Shown here: positions 33,519 through 41,840 of the stretch, in pieces | Position numbering within the stretch: position 1 is the first letter of the stretch | Layout of the letters: every line of letters begins with the position of its first letter | Source: an uncultured Phocaeicola sp. | GTDB taxonomy: Bacteria; Bacteroidota; Bacteroidia; Bacteroidales; Bacteroidaceae | Direction: 5' to 3' | Assembly (NCBI GenBank): GCA_948579315.1 | Contig: CAPAOL010000024.1 | Location: forward strand, 1-50,341 | DNA length: 50,341 nucleotides | The notes under the pieces: generated by a model | Database searches by the model: none | Seen by the model: the letters and a program-made list of their open reading frames with translations, nothing else | What the model was told of the DNA's origin: nothing | Made by a program: the position numbers and the translations under genes

Positions 33519-34235
33519 ATGACAAAGTTAAGTGTAAATATAAACAAGGTAGCCACCTTGCGTAATGCCCGGGGAGGCAACAATCCGGACGTGGTGAAAG
33601 TAGCCTTGGACTGTGAGGCGTTTGGTGCGGAAGGTATCACTGTACATCCCCGTCCCGATGAACGGCATATCCGCCGCAGCGATGTGTACGAACTTCGTCC
33701 GCTGCTTACCACAGAGTTTAACATTGAAGGGTATCCCTCACCGGAGTTCGTTGATCTGGTGCTGAAAGTGAAACCTCATCAAGTAACGTTGGTGCCCGAT
33801 GCGCCCGATCAGATTACGTCTAATGCCGGATGGGATACCAAGACCAATCTTTCTTTCCTTACCGAACTGATGGATACGTTCGGCCAGGCAGGTATCCGCA
33901 CCTCTATCTTTGTCGGTACGGACAAGGAGATGATAGAATATGCCGCCAAAGCGGGAGCCGACCGGGTGGAACTTTATACGGAACCATACGCTACGATGTA
34001 CCCTCGGAATCCCGAAGCGGCCATTGCTCCTTTTATAGAAGCGGCGAAGGTGACACGTAGCCTGGGAATGGGGCTGAATGCAGGTCATGACCTTAGTCTG
34101 GTGAATCTGAAATATATGCATACGCATATTCCTTGGCTGGACGAGGTGTCTATCGGTCATGCATTGATAAGCGATGCGCTTTATATGGGATTAAAACAAA
34201 CTATTGAAGAATATAAAAATTGTCTTCGTTCATGA
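33519..34235 (+). CDS. pdxJ: Pyridoxine 5'-phosphate synthase
   Basis: The 238-residue TIM barrel begins KLSVNINKVATLRNARGG and has EGITVHPRPDERHIR, where the active-site His and Arg lie, plus VTLVPDAPDQITSNAGWD and GLNAGHDLSLVN. It condenses 1-deoxyxylulose 5-phosphate with 3-amino-2-oxopropyl phosphate in vitamin B6 synthesis. It heads a run of closely packed genes; its TGA overlaps the exbB ATG. Confidence 0.95.
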   Translation: MTKLSVNINKVATLRNARGGNNPDVVKVALDCEAFGAEGITVHPRPDERHIRRSDVYELRPLLTTEFNIEGYPSPEFVDLVLKVKPHQVTLVPDAPDQITSNAGWDTKTNLSFLTELMDTFGQAGIRTSIFVGTDKEMIEYAAKAGADRVELYTEPYATMYPRNPEAAIAPFIEAAKVTRSLGMGLNAGHDLSLVNLKYMHTHIPWLDEVSIGHALISDALYMGLKQTIEEYKNCLRS

Positions 34236-34948
34236 TGAATATCACTTTACTGGCTGCACAGGCGGCTTTGGCGGATACCCTTGCCGGGGGTAATCCCGTA
34301 TTGACTCCCGTTTCAGAGGAGGCTCGGATGAATCTTTGGGATATGGCGATGAAAGGTGGATGGATCATGCTTGTGCTGGCATTGTTGTCTGTCGTCTGTT
34401 TTTATATTTTCTTTGAACGCATGGCGGTTATCCGCAAGGCGGGGAAGGATGATCCTTTGTTTATGGAACGTATTCGTGATTATATCCGCACGGGTGAGAT
34501 AAAGTCGGCTATAAACTATTGCCGCATCACCAATACTCCTTCTGCCCGTATGATTGAGAAAGGTATTACCCGTATGGGACGTCCTGTTGCCGATGTGCAG
34601 GCTGCTATCGAAAATTCCGGCAATATAGAAGTGGCAAAACTGGAGAACGGACTGCCTGTTGTGGCGACTATTGCCGGCGGTGCTCCGATGATTGGTTTCC
34701 TTGGTACTGTAACCGGTATGGTGCAGGCTTTTTGGGAAATGTCCAATGCCGGGAACAACATTGATATCACGTTGCTTTCAGGAGGTATTTATGAAGCGAT
34801 GATTACTACTGTGGGTGGTCTGGTTGTGGGTATTGCGGCTATGTTTGCCTATAATTATCTGGTAACCCGTGTGGACAAGGTGGTAAGTCAAATGGAAGCG
34901 CGTACCATGGACTTCATGGATTTACTGAACGAACCCGTTCAAAAGTAA
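34232..34948 (+). CDS. exbB: ExbB/TolQ-family proton channel subunit
   Basis: The ATG at 34232 overlaps the pdxJ stop by 4 bp and gives 238 residues. Membrane segments lie near residues 37-57 (GGWIMLVLALLSVVCFYIFF), ~136-158 (VATIAGGAPMIGFLGTVTGM) and ~178-205 (EAMITTVGGLVVGIAAMFAY), the MotA/TolQ/ExbB layout. With ExbD it uses the proton gradient to drive TonB. exbD follows after 6 bp. Confidence 0.92.
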   Translation: MMNITLLAAQAALADTLAGGNPVLTPVSEEARMNLWDMAMKGGWIMLVLALLSVVCFYIFFERMAVIRKAGKDDPLFMERIRDYIRTGEIKSAINYCRITNTPSARMIEKGITRMGRPVADVQAAIENSGNIEVAKLENGLPVVATIAGGAPMIGFLGTVTGMVQAFWEMSNAGNNIDITLLSGGIYEAMITTVGGLVVGIAAMFAYNYLVTRVDKVVSQMEARTMDFMDLLNEPVQK

Positions 34949-34954
34949 TAGCGT

Positions 34955-35374
34955 ATGGCACTGAAAAGAAGACATAAAATATCACCTAACTTCAGTATGG
35001 CGTCTATGACAGACATCATATTCCTGTTGCTGATATTCTTCATGATTACCTCTACCATGGTGTCGCCCAATGCCATCAAGGTATTGCTTCCGCAAGGCAG
35101 GCAGCAGACTTCGGCAAAGCCGCTTACGAGGGTAATCATTGACAAGAACCTGAACTTCTATACTGCTTTCGGCAATGAGGATGAAATGCCGATAGACTTG
35201 GAAGAACTGCCCGCATTCCTGCAAAGGTGTGCCGAGAAGGAACCCGATATGTATGTGGCTCTTTATGCGGATGAGGCTGTGCCTTACCGCGAAATAGTAA
35301 GGGTACTGAATATTGCTAATGAAAATCACTTCAAGATGGTGTTGGCTACACGTCCGCCTGAGAAGAAACGTTAA
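34955..35374 (+). CDS. exbD: ExbD/TolR-family biopolymer transport protein
   Basis: The 139-residue protein has one N-terminal membrane helix with the proton-path Asp (SMASMTDIIFLLLIFFMIT) and a periplasmic domain ending LNIANENHFKMVLATRPPEK. It partners ExbB in powering TonB. It sits between exbB (6 bp) and tonB (9 bp), and the set is needed by SusC-type receptors such as that at 14934. Confidence 0.92.
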   Translation: MALKRRHKISPNFSMASMTDIIFLLLIFFMITSTMVSPNAIKVLLPQGRQQTSAKPLTRVIIDKNLNFYTAFGNEDEMPIDLEELPAFLQRCAEKEPDMYVALYADEAVPYREIVRVLNIANENHFKMVLATRPPEKKR

Positions 35375-35383
35375 GCTGTAAGC

Positions 35384-36277
35384 ATGAAGAAAAATAAGAT
35401 AACAGGACTGATTGGTACGGCTGTACTGCATATACTTCTCCTTATCCTGCTGCTGGTGATTGCTATCCGCCGTCCGCAGGTTCAGGAAGAGGGGGGTGTT
35501 CCTGTTATGCTGGGAAATACAGAGCTTTCTCAAGGGAATGCCGACCCTTATACGCTGACGGATATAGATATAATGAATGAGCCTGAGGCTCCGGCTCCCG
35601 ATGTATCTGAACCGGAAACGGTTCCTCCCGTTGAAGCGAAAGAGGAAATCATCACGCAGACAGAAGAGGAAACGGTGGCAGTCCCTAAAAAGGAACCTAA
35701 AAAAGAAACCCCTAAAAAAGAAAAACCCAAGAAGGAAACTCCTAAAAAGGACGTACCGAAAAAGGAGGCGGTGAAGCCGAAAGAGAAGACTGAGGCCGAG
35801 AAACGCGCTGAAGCAGAAAAAGCGGCGGCTGAGAAGAAAGCGGCTGCCGAAAGGGCGGCAGCGGAAGCGGCGGCGAAGAAGATAGCCGGTGCTTTTGGCA
35901 AGGGAACTCAAATGGGAAATAAAGGAACCGGTACCACAGGCTCCGGTCTGGAGGGCAGTCCGACGGGAAACTCTTCGGAAGGGAAGTCCGGCGGAGTGGG
36001 CGGTTACGGAACATTTGACCTCAACGGACGTTCTTTGGGTAGTGGCGGTTTGCCGATGCCTGTCTATAATGTGCAGGATGAGGGACGGGTGGTAGTGACT
36101 ATTACCGTAAATCCCGCAGGACAGGTGATAAGTACCAGTATCAACAAACGTACCAATACAGTAAACGCTTCGTTGCGGAAGGCGGCGGAAGAGGCCGCCC
36201 GTAAAGCACGCTTTAACCAAGTGGACGGAGTGAATAACCAGACAGGTACTATTACATATTACTTTAAACTGAAGTAG
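35384..36277 (+). CDS. tonB: TonB-family energy transducer
   Basis: The 297-residue protein has an N-terminal anchor helix (TAVLHILLLILLLVIAI), then a Pro/Glu/Lys-rich periplasm-spanning region with KKETPKKE-type repeats (~95-150), an Ala-rich coiled segment and a Gly-rich stretch. It ends in the TonB C-terminal domain (~225-297; GRVVVTITVNPAGQVISTSI, TGTITYYFKLK). It carries ExbBD energy to TonB boxes of outer-membrane receptors. The Lys/Ala-rich middle explains the long antisense open frame here. Confidence 0.9.
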   Translation: MKKNKITGLIGTAVLHILLLILLLVIAIRRPQVQEEGGVPVMLGNTELSQGNADPYTLTDIDIMNEPEAPAPDVSEPETVPPVEAKEEIITQTEEETVAVPKKEPKKETPKKEKPKKETPKKDVPKKEAVKPKEKTEAEKRAEAEKAAAEKKAAAERAAAEAAAKKIAGAFGKGTQMGNKGTGTTGSGLEGSPTGNSSEGKSGGVGGYGTFDLNGRSLGSGGLPMPVYNVQDEGRVVVTITVNPAGQVISTSINKRTNTVNASLRKAAEEAARKARFNQVDGVNNQTGTITYYFKLK

Positions 36278-36280
36278 CTT

Positions 36281-36832
36281 ATGAAAACAATTTATGTATT
36301 TTTGGCAGAAGGCTTCGAGGAAGTGGAGGCGCTGACCCCGGTAGATGTGTTGAGACGTGCAGGTTTGCCTGTGAAGACTGTTTCCGTAACAGGTGTGCTG
36401 ACCGTAAACGGTGCGCATGGTGTTCCGGTAGTAGCCGATATGGTGTTTGAAGAAGTAAAAGAAGGGGATGCGGAGATGATTGTATTGCCTGGTGGTCTGC
36501 CCGGAGCGACAAATCTGGATGCTCACGAAGGTTTGGGCAAGTTGATTATGACATTTGCTGAAGCCGGACGTCCGTTGTCTGCCATCTGTGCCGCTCCGTT
36601 GGTATATGGAAAGCGTGGTTTGTTGAAAGGTAAGAAAGTAACTTGCTATCCGGGATTCGAAAAGTATCTGGAAGGTGCTGAGTATACGGCCGCTTTGGTA
36701 GAGAAAGACGGTAATTTTATTACCGGTAAAGGCCCCGGTGCCGCTATGGCATTCTCATTTGCCATTGCCGAGAAATATGTCGGTGCGGAAAAGGTGACAG
36801 AATTGAAGCAAGGGATGATGATTGCAGAATGA
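36281..36832 (+). CDS. DJ-1/PfpI-family protein (YajL-like)
   Basis: The 183-residue protein has the DJ-1 pattern: EGFEEVEAL near the start (E16 matching DJ-1 Glu18), IVLPGGLPGA, and the nucleophile-elbow Cys in SAICAAPLVYG (C103). Members act as deglycase- or glyoxalase-like enzymes or redox chaperones; the exact role is debated. It begins 3 bp after tonB and overlaps ispD by 4 bp. Confidence 0.9.
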   Translation: MKTIYVFLAEGFEEVEALTPVDVLRRAGLPVKTVSVTGVLTVNGAHGVPVVADMVFEEVKEGDAEMIVLPGGLPGATNLDAHEGLGKLIMTFAEAGRPLSAICAAPLVYGKRGLLKGKKVTCYPGFEKYLEGAEYTAALVEKDGNFITGKGPGAAMAFSFAIAEKYVGAEKVTELKQGMMIAE

Positions 36833-37488
36833 ACAGGCATGTCATTATAGTTGCAGGAGGCAAAGGGTTGCGTATGGGAGGGGATATTCCCAAACAGTTT
36901 TTGCCTGTAGGGGGCAAACCTGTGTTGATGCGTACCATAGAGGCTTTTTACGCTTTTGATTCTTCTATACATATTATATTAGTTCTTCCGGTGAGCCAGC
37001 AGGCTTACTGGAAAGATCTTTGTGAAACGTATCATTTTGCTTTGCGTCATGATATTGCCGATGGGGGCGAAACTCGTTTCCATTCTGTAAAGAATGGGTT
37101 GGCATACGTGAAGGGAGAAGGCTTGGTAGGTGTTCATGATGGCGTGCGTCCTTTTGTTTCCCGGGAAGTGATAGCCGGATGTTATGAGGCAGCGCAGACT
37201 AAGCAAGCGGTTATTCCTGTAATTGATGTGGTGGAAACCGTGCGTCATCTTACGAAGCCGGGAAGTGAAACGGTTCCGCGTAATGACTATAAACTGGTTC
37301 AGACTCCTCAGGTCTTTGAAGTGCAGCTGTTGAAAGAGGCATATCAACAGGAATATACGGATGCCTTTACTGATGATGCTTCTGTAGTGGAGGCGATGGG
37401 CAGGGAGGTCTGTCTGGTGCAGGGAAATAGAGAAAATATTAAATTAACCACCCCTTTTGATTTGAAAATAGCGGAAGTCTTAATTTGA
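36829..37488 (+). CDS. ispD: 2-C-methyl-D-erythritol 4-phosphate cytidylyltransferase
   Basis: The 219-residue protein starts with the nucleotidyltransferase motif VAGGKGLRMGGDIPKQFLP and has VHDGVRPFVS, PVIDVVETVRH, LVQTPQVFE and TDDASVVEAMG, all typical of IspD. It makes CDP-methylerythritol in the MEP isoprenoid pathway. The start overlaps the previous stop (ATGA) and recG begins 1 bp later. Confidence 0.94.
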   Translation: MNRHVIIVAGGKGLRMGGDIPKQFLPVGGKPVLMRTIEAFYAFDSSIHIILVLPVSQQAYWKDLCETYHFALRHDIADGGETRFHSVKNGLAYVKGEGLVGVHDGVRPFVSREVIAGCYEAAQTKQAVIPVIDVVETVRHLTKPGSETVPRNDYKLVQTPQVFEVQLLKEAYQQEYTDAFTDDASVVEAMGREVCLVQGNRENIKLTTPFDLKIAEVLI

Positions 37489-37489
37489 A

Positions 37490-39586
37490 ATGTTCGATAT
37501 CACTACGCGTGACATAAAATATTTGCAAGGAGTAGGCCCGCAGCGTGCAACCGTCTTGAACAAGGAATTGAATCTTTTTTCCTTGCATGATTTGTTGTAC
37601 TATTTTCCATATAAATATGTAGACCGCAGCCGCCTTTATTATATCCATGAAATAGACGGAAATATGCCTTATATCCAGTTGAAAGGCGAAATCCTCAGTT
37701 TTGAGACTTTGGGGGAGGGAAGACAGCGCAGACTTGTCGGTCATTTTTCTGATGGTACGGGCATCATTGATTTAGTTTGGTTTCAAGGAATTAAATATCT
37801 GCTAGAGCATTATAAGACCAGGACAGAGTATATTGTCTTTGGTAAACCGACCGTATTCAATGGCCGTATCAATGTGGCTCATCCCGATATGGATCCTTCA
37901 GGCGAACTTACCTTATCTACGATGGGGTTGCAGCCTTATTATAACACAACGGAAAGGATGAAGCGCGGTTTCTTGAACTCTCATGGGCTGGAGAAGTTGA
38001 TGAAGAATGCGCTTGCCCTGCTACAGGAACCTCTTGCTGAAACATTGCCCCCTCGGTTAGTGGAGGAGCATCATTTAATGTCTTTGGATGAGGCCATCCG
38101 TAATATTCATTTCCCCAAGAATCCCGAATTGCTGCGGAAGGCCCAATATCGTTTGAAGTTTGAAGAGCTGTTCTATGTGCAGCTCAATATTCTACGTTAC
38201 AGTAAAGACAGGCAGCGTAAATATCGGGGCCTGCGTTTTGAACGGGTGGGTGAGATCTTTAATACTTTTTATTCACAGAATCTTCCTTTTGAACTGACCG
38301 GAGCGCAAAAACGGGTGATAAAGGAGATAAGAAAAGATATGGGAAGCGGACGGCAGATGAACCGTTTGCTGCAAGGTGACGTGGGAAGTGGGAAAACATT
38401 GGTGGCCTTGATGTCCATGCTTATCGCACTGGATAATGGCTATCAGGCATGTATGATGGCTCCTACAGAGATTCTTGCCGCCCAACATTATGAAACCATT
38501 CGGAAATTCCTGTTTGGCATGGATGTGCGCGTGGAACTTTTAATGGGATCTGTCAAAGGAAAGAAGCGTGAGAAGATATTGAAGGATTTGCTGACGGGGG
38601 ATGTTCAGATTCTTATAGGCACGCATGCCGTTTTGGAAGATACTGTGGGCTTTTCTTCTTTAGGAATGGTGATTATAGACGAGCAACATCGTTTCGGAGT
38701 GGCTCAGCGTGCCAAGTTATGGAGCAAGAATGTTTGTCCGCCTCATGTGCTGGTCATGACGGCTACCCCTATTCCCCGTACCTTGGCTATGACACTGTAT
38801 GGTGATCTTGATGTATCAGTTATTGACGAATTGCCGCCGGGCCGTAAACCCATCCAGACTATCCATCAGTTTGACAATCGCCGTGCCAGTCTTTATGCTT
38901 CCATTCGCAAACAGATAGAAGAAGGGCGGCAAATCTATATTGTTTATCCTTTGATAAAGGAGAGTGAAAAAATGGATATCAAGAATCTGGAAGAGGGGTA
39001 TGAACTGATTTGTGCGGAATTTCCCGATTGCCAGGTCAGCAAGGTGCATGGTAAGATGAAACCGGCGGAGAAGGATGCTGAGATGCAGCGTTTCGTTAGT
39101 GGTGAAACCCAGATTATGGTGGCCACTACAGTGATTGAGGTCGGGGTGAATGTCCCGAATGCCTCGGTGATGGTCATTGAAAACGCCGAACGTTTCGGAC
39201 TTTCACAATTGCATCAGTTGCGTGGGCGTGTGGGACGTGGAGCTGATCAGTCTTATTGTATTTTGGTCACCACTTACAAACTGACCGAAGAAACTCGCAA
39301 GCGGCTTGAAATAATGGTACAGACCAATGATGGTTTCGAGATAGCGGAAGCCGATTTGAAGTTGCGCGGTCCTGGTGACTTGGAGGGAACCCAGCAGAGT
39401 GGTGTCGCTTTTGACTTGAAGATAGCCGATATTGCCCGTGACGGTCAATTATTGCAATATGTCCGTGATGTGGCAAATCGTATTGTAGATGAAGACCCTG
39501 CAGGAACTCATCCGGAAAATGCTATTCTTTGGCAGCAATTGCAAGCATTGCGTAAAACAAATATAAATTGGGCGGCTATCTCTTAG
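37490..39586 (+). CDS. recG: ATP-dependent DNA helicase RecG
   Basis: The 698-residue protein has an N-terminal wedge/OB domain, then the SF2 helicase core: LLQGDVGSGKTLVAL (~295-309), APTEILAAQH, IIDEQHRFGV (~396), MTATPIPRTLAMT, and QLHQLRGRVGRG, with the RecG C-terminal region after it. It regresses stalled replication forks and processes recombination intermediates. Length is normal. Last gene of the run starting at pdxJ. Confidence 0.95.
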   Translation: MFDITTRDIKYLQGVGPQRATVLNKELNLFSLHDLLYYFPYKYVDRSRLYYIHEIDGNMPYIQLKGEILSFETLGEGRQRRLVGHFSDGTGIIDLVWFQGIKYLLEHYKTRTEYIVFGKPTVFNGRINVAHPDMDPSGELTLSTMGLQPYYNTTERMKRGFLNSHGLEKLMKNALALLQEPLAETLPPRLVEEHHLMSLDEAIRNIHFPKNPELLRKAQYRLKFEELFYVQLNILRYSKDRQRKYRGLRFERVGEIFNTFYSQNLPFELTGAQKRVIKEIRKDMGSGRQMNRLLQGDVGSGKTLVALMSMLIALDNGYQACMMAPTEILAAQHYETIRKFLFGMDVRVELLMGSVKGKKREKILKDLLTGDVQILIGTHAVLEDTVGFSSLGMVIIDEQHRFGVAQRAKLWSKNVCPPHVLVMTATPIPRTLAMTLYGDLDVSVIDELPPGRKPIQTIHQFDNRRASLYASIRKQIEEGRQIYIVYPLIKESEKMDIKNLEEGYELICAEFPDCQVSKVHGKMKPAEKDAEMQRFVSGETQIMVATTVIEVGVNVPNASVMVIENAERFGLSQLHQLRGRVGRGADQSYCILVTTYKLTEETRKRLEIMVQTNDGFEIAEADLKLRGPGDLEGTQQSGVAFDLKIADIARDGQLLQYVRDVANRIVDEDPAGTHPENAILWQQLQALRKTNINWAAIS

Positions 39587-39630
39587 TTTATGTTACTGCA
39601 TTGTTAAAAGCAAGGATATATGTTGCATAA

Positions 39631-39792
39631 CATATTTGTGGTGTTTCCCCTTTATTTATAGAGGTTTCTGAACATTTTATCGAAGCATTGTATATAACTT
39701 ACATACAAAAAGAGTTAAAGAAGCTCCTTCTTTCTCAAGGAAAATCTTTATCTTTGGAAGAATTTTTGGAAAAAGCACAGTATAAACCTTAA
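39631..39792 (+). pseudogene. Short coding-like relic before ndk
   Basis: An open frame of 53 codons without an ATG encodes a believable helical tail (ITYIQKELKKLLLSQGKSLS, EEFLEKAQYKP). A TTG at 39688 could start a 34-residue peptide. The ndk -7 box lies inside it, so it is more likely the leftover end of a lost gene than an active one. A small 7-bp palindrome at 39618-39635 precedes it. Confidence 0.3.
39749..39756 (+). promoter_or_regulatory. -7 box TATCTTTG for ndk
   Basis: An exact TAnnTTTG match 50 bp upstream of the ndk ATG. Confidence 0.6.
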
Positions 39793-39806
39793 ATGAACCC
39801 AATATT

Positions 39807-40271
39807 ATGATGGAAAAAACGCTGGTTATTTTGAAACCTTGCACTCTGCAGAGGGGCTTGGTGGGTGAGATTATTAATAGATTTGAAAGAAAAGGCCTGC
39901 GTTTAGCCGGAATGAAAATGGTTCAGTTGACGGATGAAGTGCTTAGCGAACATTACGCTCATTTGAGTTCAAAGCCGTTCTTTCAGCGAGTGAAAGATGC
40001 AATGATGGTTTGTCCTGTTATTGTATGCTGCTTTGAAGGTGTGGACGCTGTCCAAGTAGTGAGAACATTAACCGGTCCTACTAACGGACGTCTGGCGGCT
40101 CCCGGTACTATCCGTGGAGATTACAGCATGAGCTTTCAAGAGAATATAGTTCATGCTTCCGATTCGCCGGAAACCGCTGAAGTGGAACTTAAACGATTTT
40201 TTAAACCAGAAGAGATATTCGAGTATAAGCAAGCCGTGTTCGGTTCCCTTTATGCTAATGACGAATATTAA
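39807..40271 (+). CDS. ndk: Nucleoside diphosphate kinase
   Basis: The 154-residue protein starts EKTLVILKPCTLQRGLVGEI and carries the phosphorylated His in ENIVHASDS (H116), with GPTNGRLAAPGTIRGDY before it. It passes phosphate from ATP to other NDPs. The second ATG (39810) is equally possible as the start. Length matches the family. The peptidase gene follows after 22 bp. Confidence 0.95.
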   Translation: MMEKTLVILKPCTLQRGLVGEIINRFERKGLRLAGMKMVQLTDEVLSEHYAHLSSKPFFQRVKDAMMVCPVIVCCFEGVDAVQVVRTLTGPTNGRLAAPGTIRGDYSMSFQENIVHASDSPETAEVELKRFFKPEEIFEYKQAVFGSLYANDEY

Positions 40272-40293
40272 AAAGAAAAACCTAAAAAAACGG

Positions 40294-41184
40294 ATGATTT
40301 TGAAATGTGTTAAAGTAGTCGCAGCGGCAGCCTTCGCCCTGGTTAGCCTGAATGTGTCAGGACAGGATCTGTTGGCACGCCAGGCACCTATCGACCGAAA
40401 ATTGAAAGCAGTAGATTCTGTTGCATTGATTCGTCAGATAAAGGCGGAAAAGTCAGCTTATCCTGCATATAGTCTCTACCCTAATTGGAGTAACGAGCGT
40501 GTACACGCTTATGGTAATACTGTTACTATTCCTGATACATTCCGTATTGATATGACCGGTTTCCGTATGCCGACAGAACACACAAAAATAACTTCTAAAT
40601 TTGGTCCCCGTCGTCGTCGTATGCACAATGGATTGGATATAAAAGTATATATAGGTGATACGATTCGTGCAGCTTTCAGTGGAAAGGTACGTATGGTGAA
40701 GTATGAACGCCGCGGATATGGAAAATATGTGGTGATTCGTCACGAGAATGGATTGGAAACAGTATATGGTCACTTGTCAAAGCAGATTGTGGATGAGAAC
40801 CAGTACGTAGAAGCAGGAGAACCTATCGGATTGGGTGGAAACACCGGACGTTCCACCGGGTCACATCTTCATTTTGAAACGCGTTTCTTGGGACAGGCCA
40901 TTAATCCGGCATTGTTATTTGATTTTGAGAAACAGGATATTGTAGCCGATTCTTATTTGTTCAGAAAAGGTAATAACAGATACCAGCGTAACAGGACTAA
41001 TAGTAAGAATGTGAATTTGCTTGCTTCATCAGATGGTACTATCCGTTACCATAAGGTAAGAAGTGGGGATACATTGAGCCGCATTGCACAGAAAACAGGT
41101 ACATCTATTGATGCTTTATGCAAGTTGAACCACATTACCCGCAGAACTATTCTTCGTCCGGGACAAGTGTTAAGATGTTCTTAA
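40294..41184 (+). CDS. M23 metallopeptidase with LysM domain
   Basis: The ATG at 40294 opens a signal peptide (VVAAAAFALVSLNVSGQ) and gives 296 residues; earlier in-frame codons overlap ndk. The LytM/M23 domain (~100-205) has the zinc ligands in MHNGLDIK and SHLHFET, with VYGHLSKQ between. A LysM domain closes the protein (YHKVRSGDTLSRIAQKTGTS, LRPGQVLRC). It should bind and cut peptidoglycan cross-links in the periplasm. An intrinsic terminator follows. Confidence 0.92.
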   Translation: MILKCVKVVAAAAFALVSLNVSGQDLLARQAPIDRKLKAVDSVALIRQIKAEKSAYPAYSLYPNWSNERVHAYGNTVTIPDTFRIDMTGFRMPTEHTKITSKFGPRRRRMHNGLDIKVYIGDTIRAAFSGKVRMVKYERRGYGKYVVIRHENGLETVYGHLSKQIVDENQYVEAGEPIGLGGNTGRSTGSHLHFETRFLGQAINPALLFDFEKQDIVADSYLFRKGNNRYQRNRTNSKNVNLLASSDGTIRYHKVRSGDTLSRIAQKTGTSIDALCKLNHITRRTILRPGQVLRCS

Positions 41185-41213
41185 GCTTTAGTTAATTAAG
41201 AAATATAAAATAG

Positions 41214-41244
41214 GGCGGGAAAGAGTATTCTTTTCCGCCTTTTT
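41214..41244 (+). terminator. Intrinsic terminator after the M23 peptidase
   Basis: GGCGGGAAAGA (41214-41224) pairs with TCTTTTCCGCC (41229-41239), with one G-U and a GTAT loop, followed by TTTTT. Confidence 0.85.
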
Positions 41245-41269
41245 GTTTACGCTTAAGCAGAAAAATGCG

Positions 41270-41277
41270 TAACTTTG
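41270..41277 (+). promoter_or_regulatory. -7 box TAACTTTG for the DUF1599-tpiA-folE group
   Basis: An exact TAnnTTTG match 20 bp before the ATG at 41298, after the terminator. Confidence 0.65.
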
Positions 41278-41297
41278 CCGCCTAATCATAGAGTGTG

Positions 41298-41840
41298 ATG
41301 AAAGATACGAAACAACAATTTGAACATGTGATAGCTATTTGCCGTGATTTGTTTGCGAAAAAACTGCACGATTACGGTGCAGCATGGCGTATCATGCGCC
41401 CTTCATCTGTTACCGATCAGATATTTATCAAGGCAAACCGTATTCGTAGCATTGAAACCAAAGGGGTGGCGATGGTGGATGAAGGTATCCGTTCGGAGTT
41501 TATCGCTATTGTAAATTATGGAATAATCGGCTTGGTTCAATTGGAACTGGGATATGCTGAAACGGATGACATGACTGAAGAGCGTGCTTTGGAATTGTAT
41601 GACCGGTATGCCAAACAGGCTTTGGAACTGATGTTGGCCAAAAATCATGATTATGACGAAGCGTGGCGCAGCATGCGTGTCAGTTCGTATACTGATTTGA
41701 TTTTGATGAAAATCTATCGTACCAAGCAGATTGAAGGTCACGATGGAGCTACATTGGTATCAGAGGGCATTGATGCCAACTATATGGATATGATTAATTA
41801 TTCTGTATTCGGATTGATCAAGTTGGAATTTGGAGAGTAA
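41298..41840 (+). CDS. DUF1599 protein with internal duplication
   Basis: The ATG at 41298 (a GTG lies one codon earlier) gives 180 residues made of two similar halves. KKLHDYGAAWRIMRPSSVTD in the first matches KNHDYDEAWRSMRVSSYTD in the second, and both continue with an Ile/Lys/Arg helix and a VNYG- or INYS-containing helix. This all-helical family (also called nucleotide modification associated domain 1) has no firm function; it is found alone in Bacteroidales genomes and in phages. It overlaps the next gene by 11 bp. Confidence 0.88.
   Translation: MKDTKQQFEHVIAICRDLFAKKLHDYGAAWRIMRPSSVTDQIFIKANRIRSIETKGVAMVDEGIRSEFIAIVNYGIIGLVQLELGYAETDDMTEERALELYDRYAKQALELMLAKNHDYDEAWRSMRVSSYTDLILMKIYRTKQIEGHDGATLVSEGIDANYMDMINYSVFGLIKLEFGE

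Noticed and set aside
34982..36526. 514-codon minus-strand open frame
   Set aside because: Antisense to exbD, tonB and the DJ-1 gene, all clear families; it arises from the Lys/Ala/Pro codon bias of tonB.
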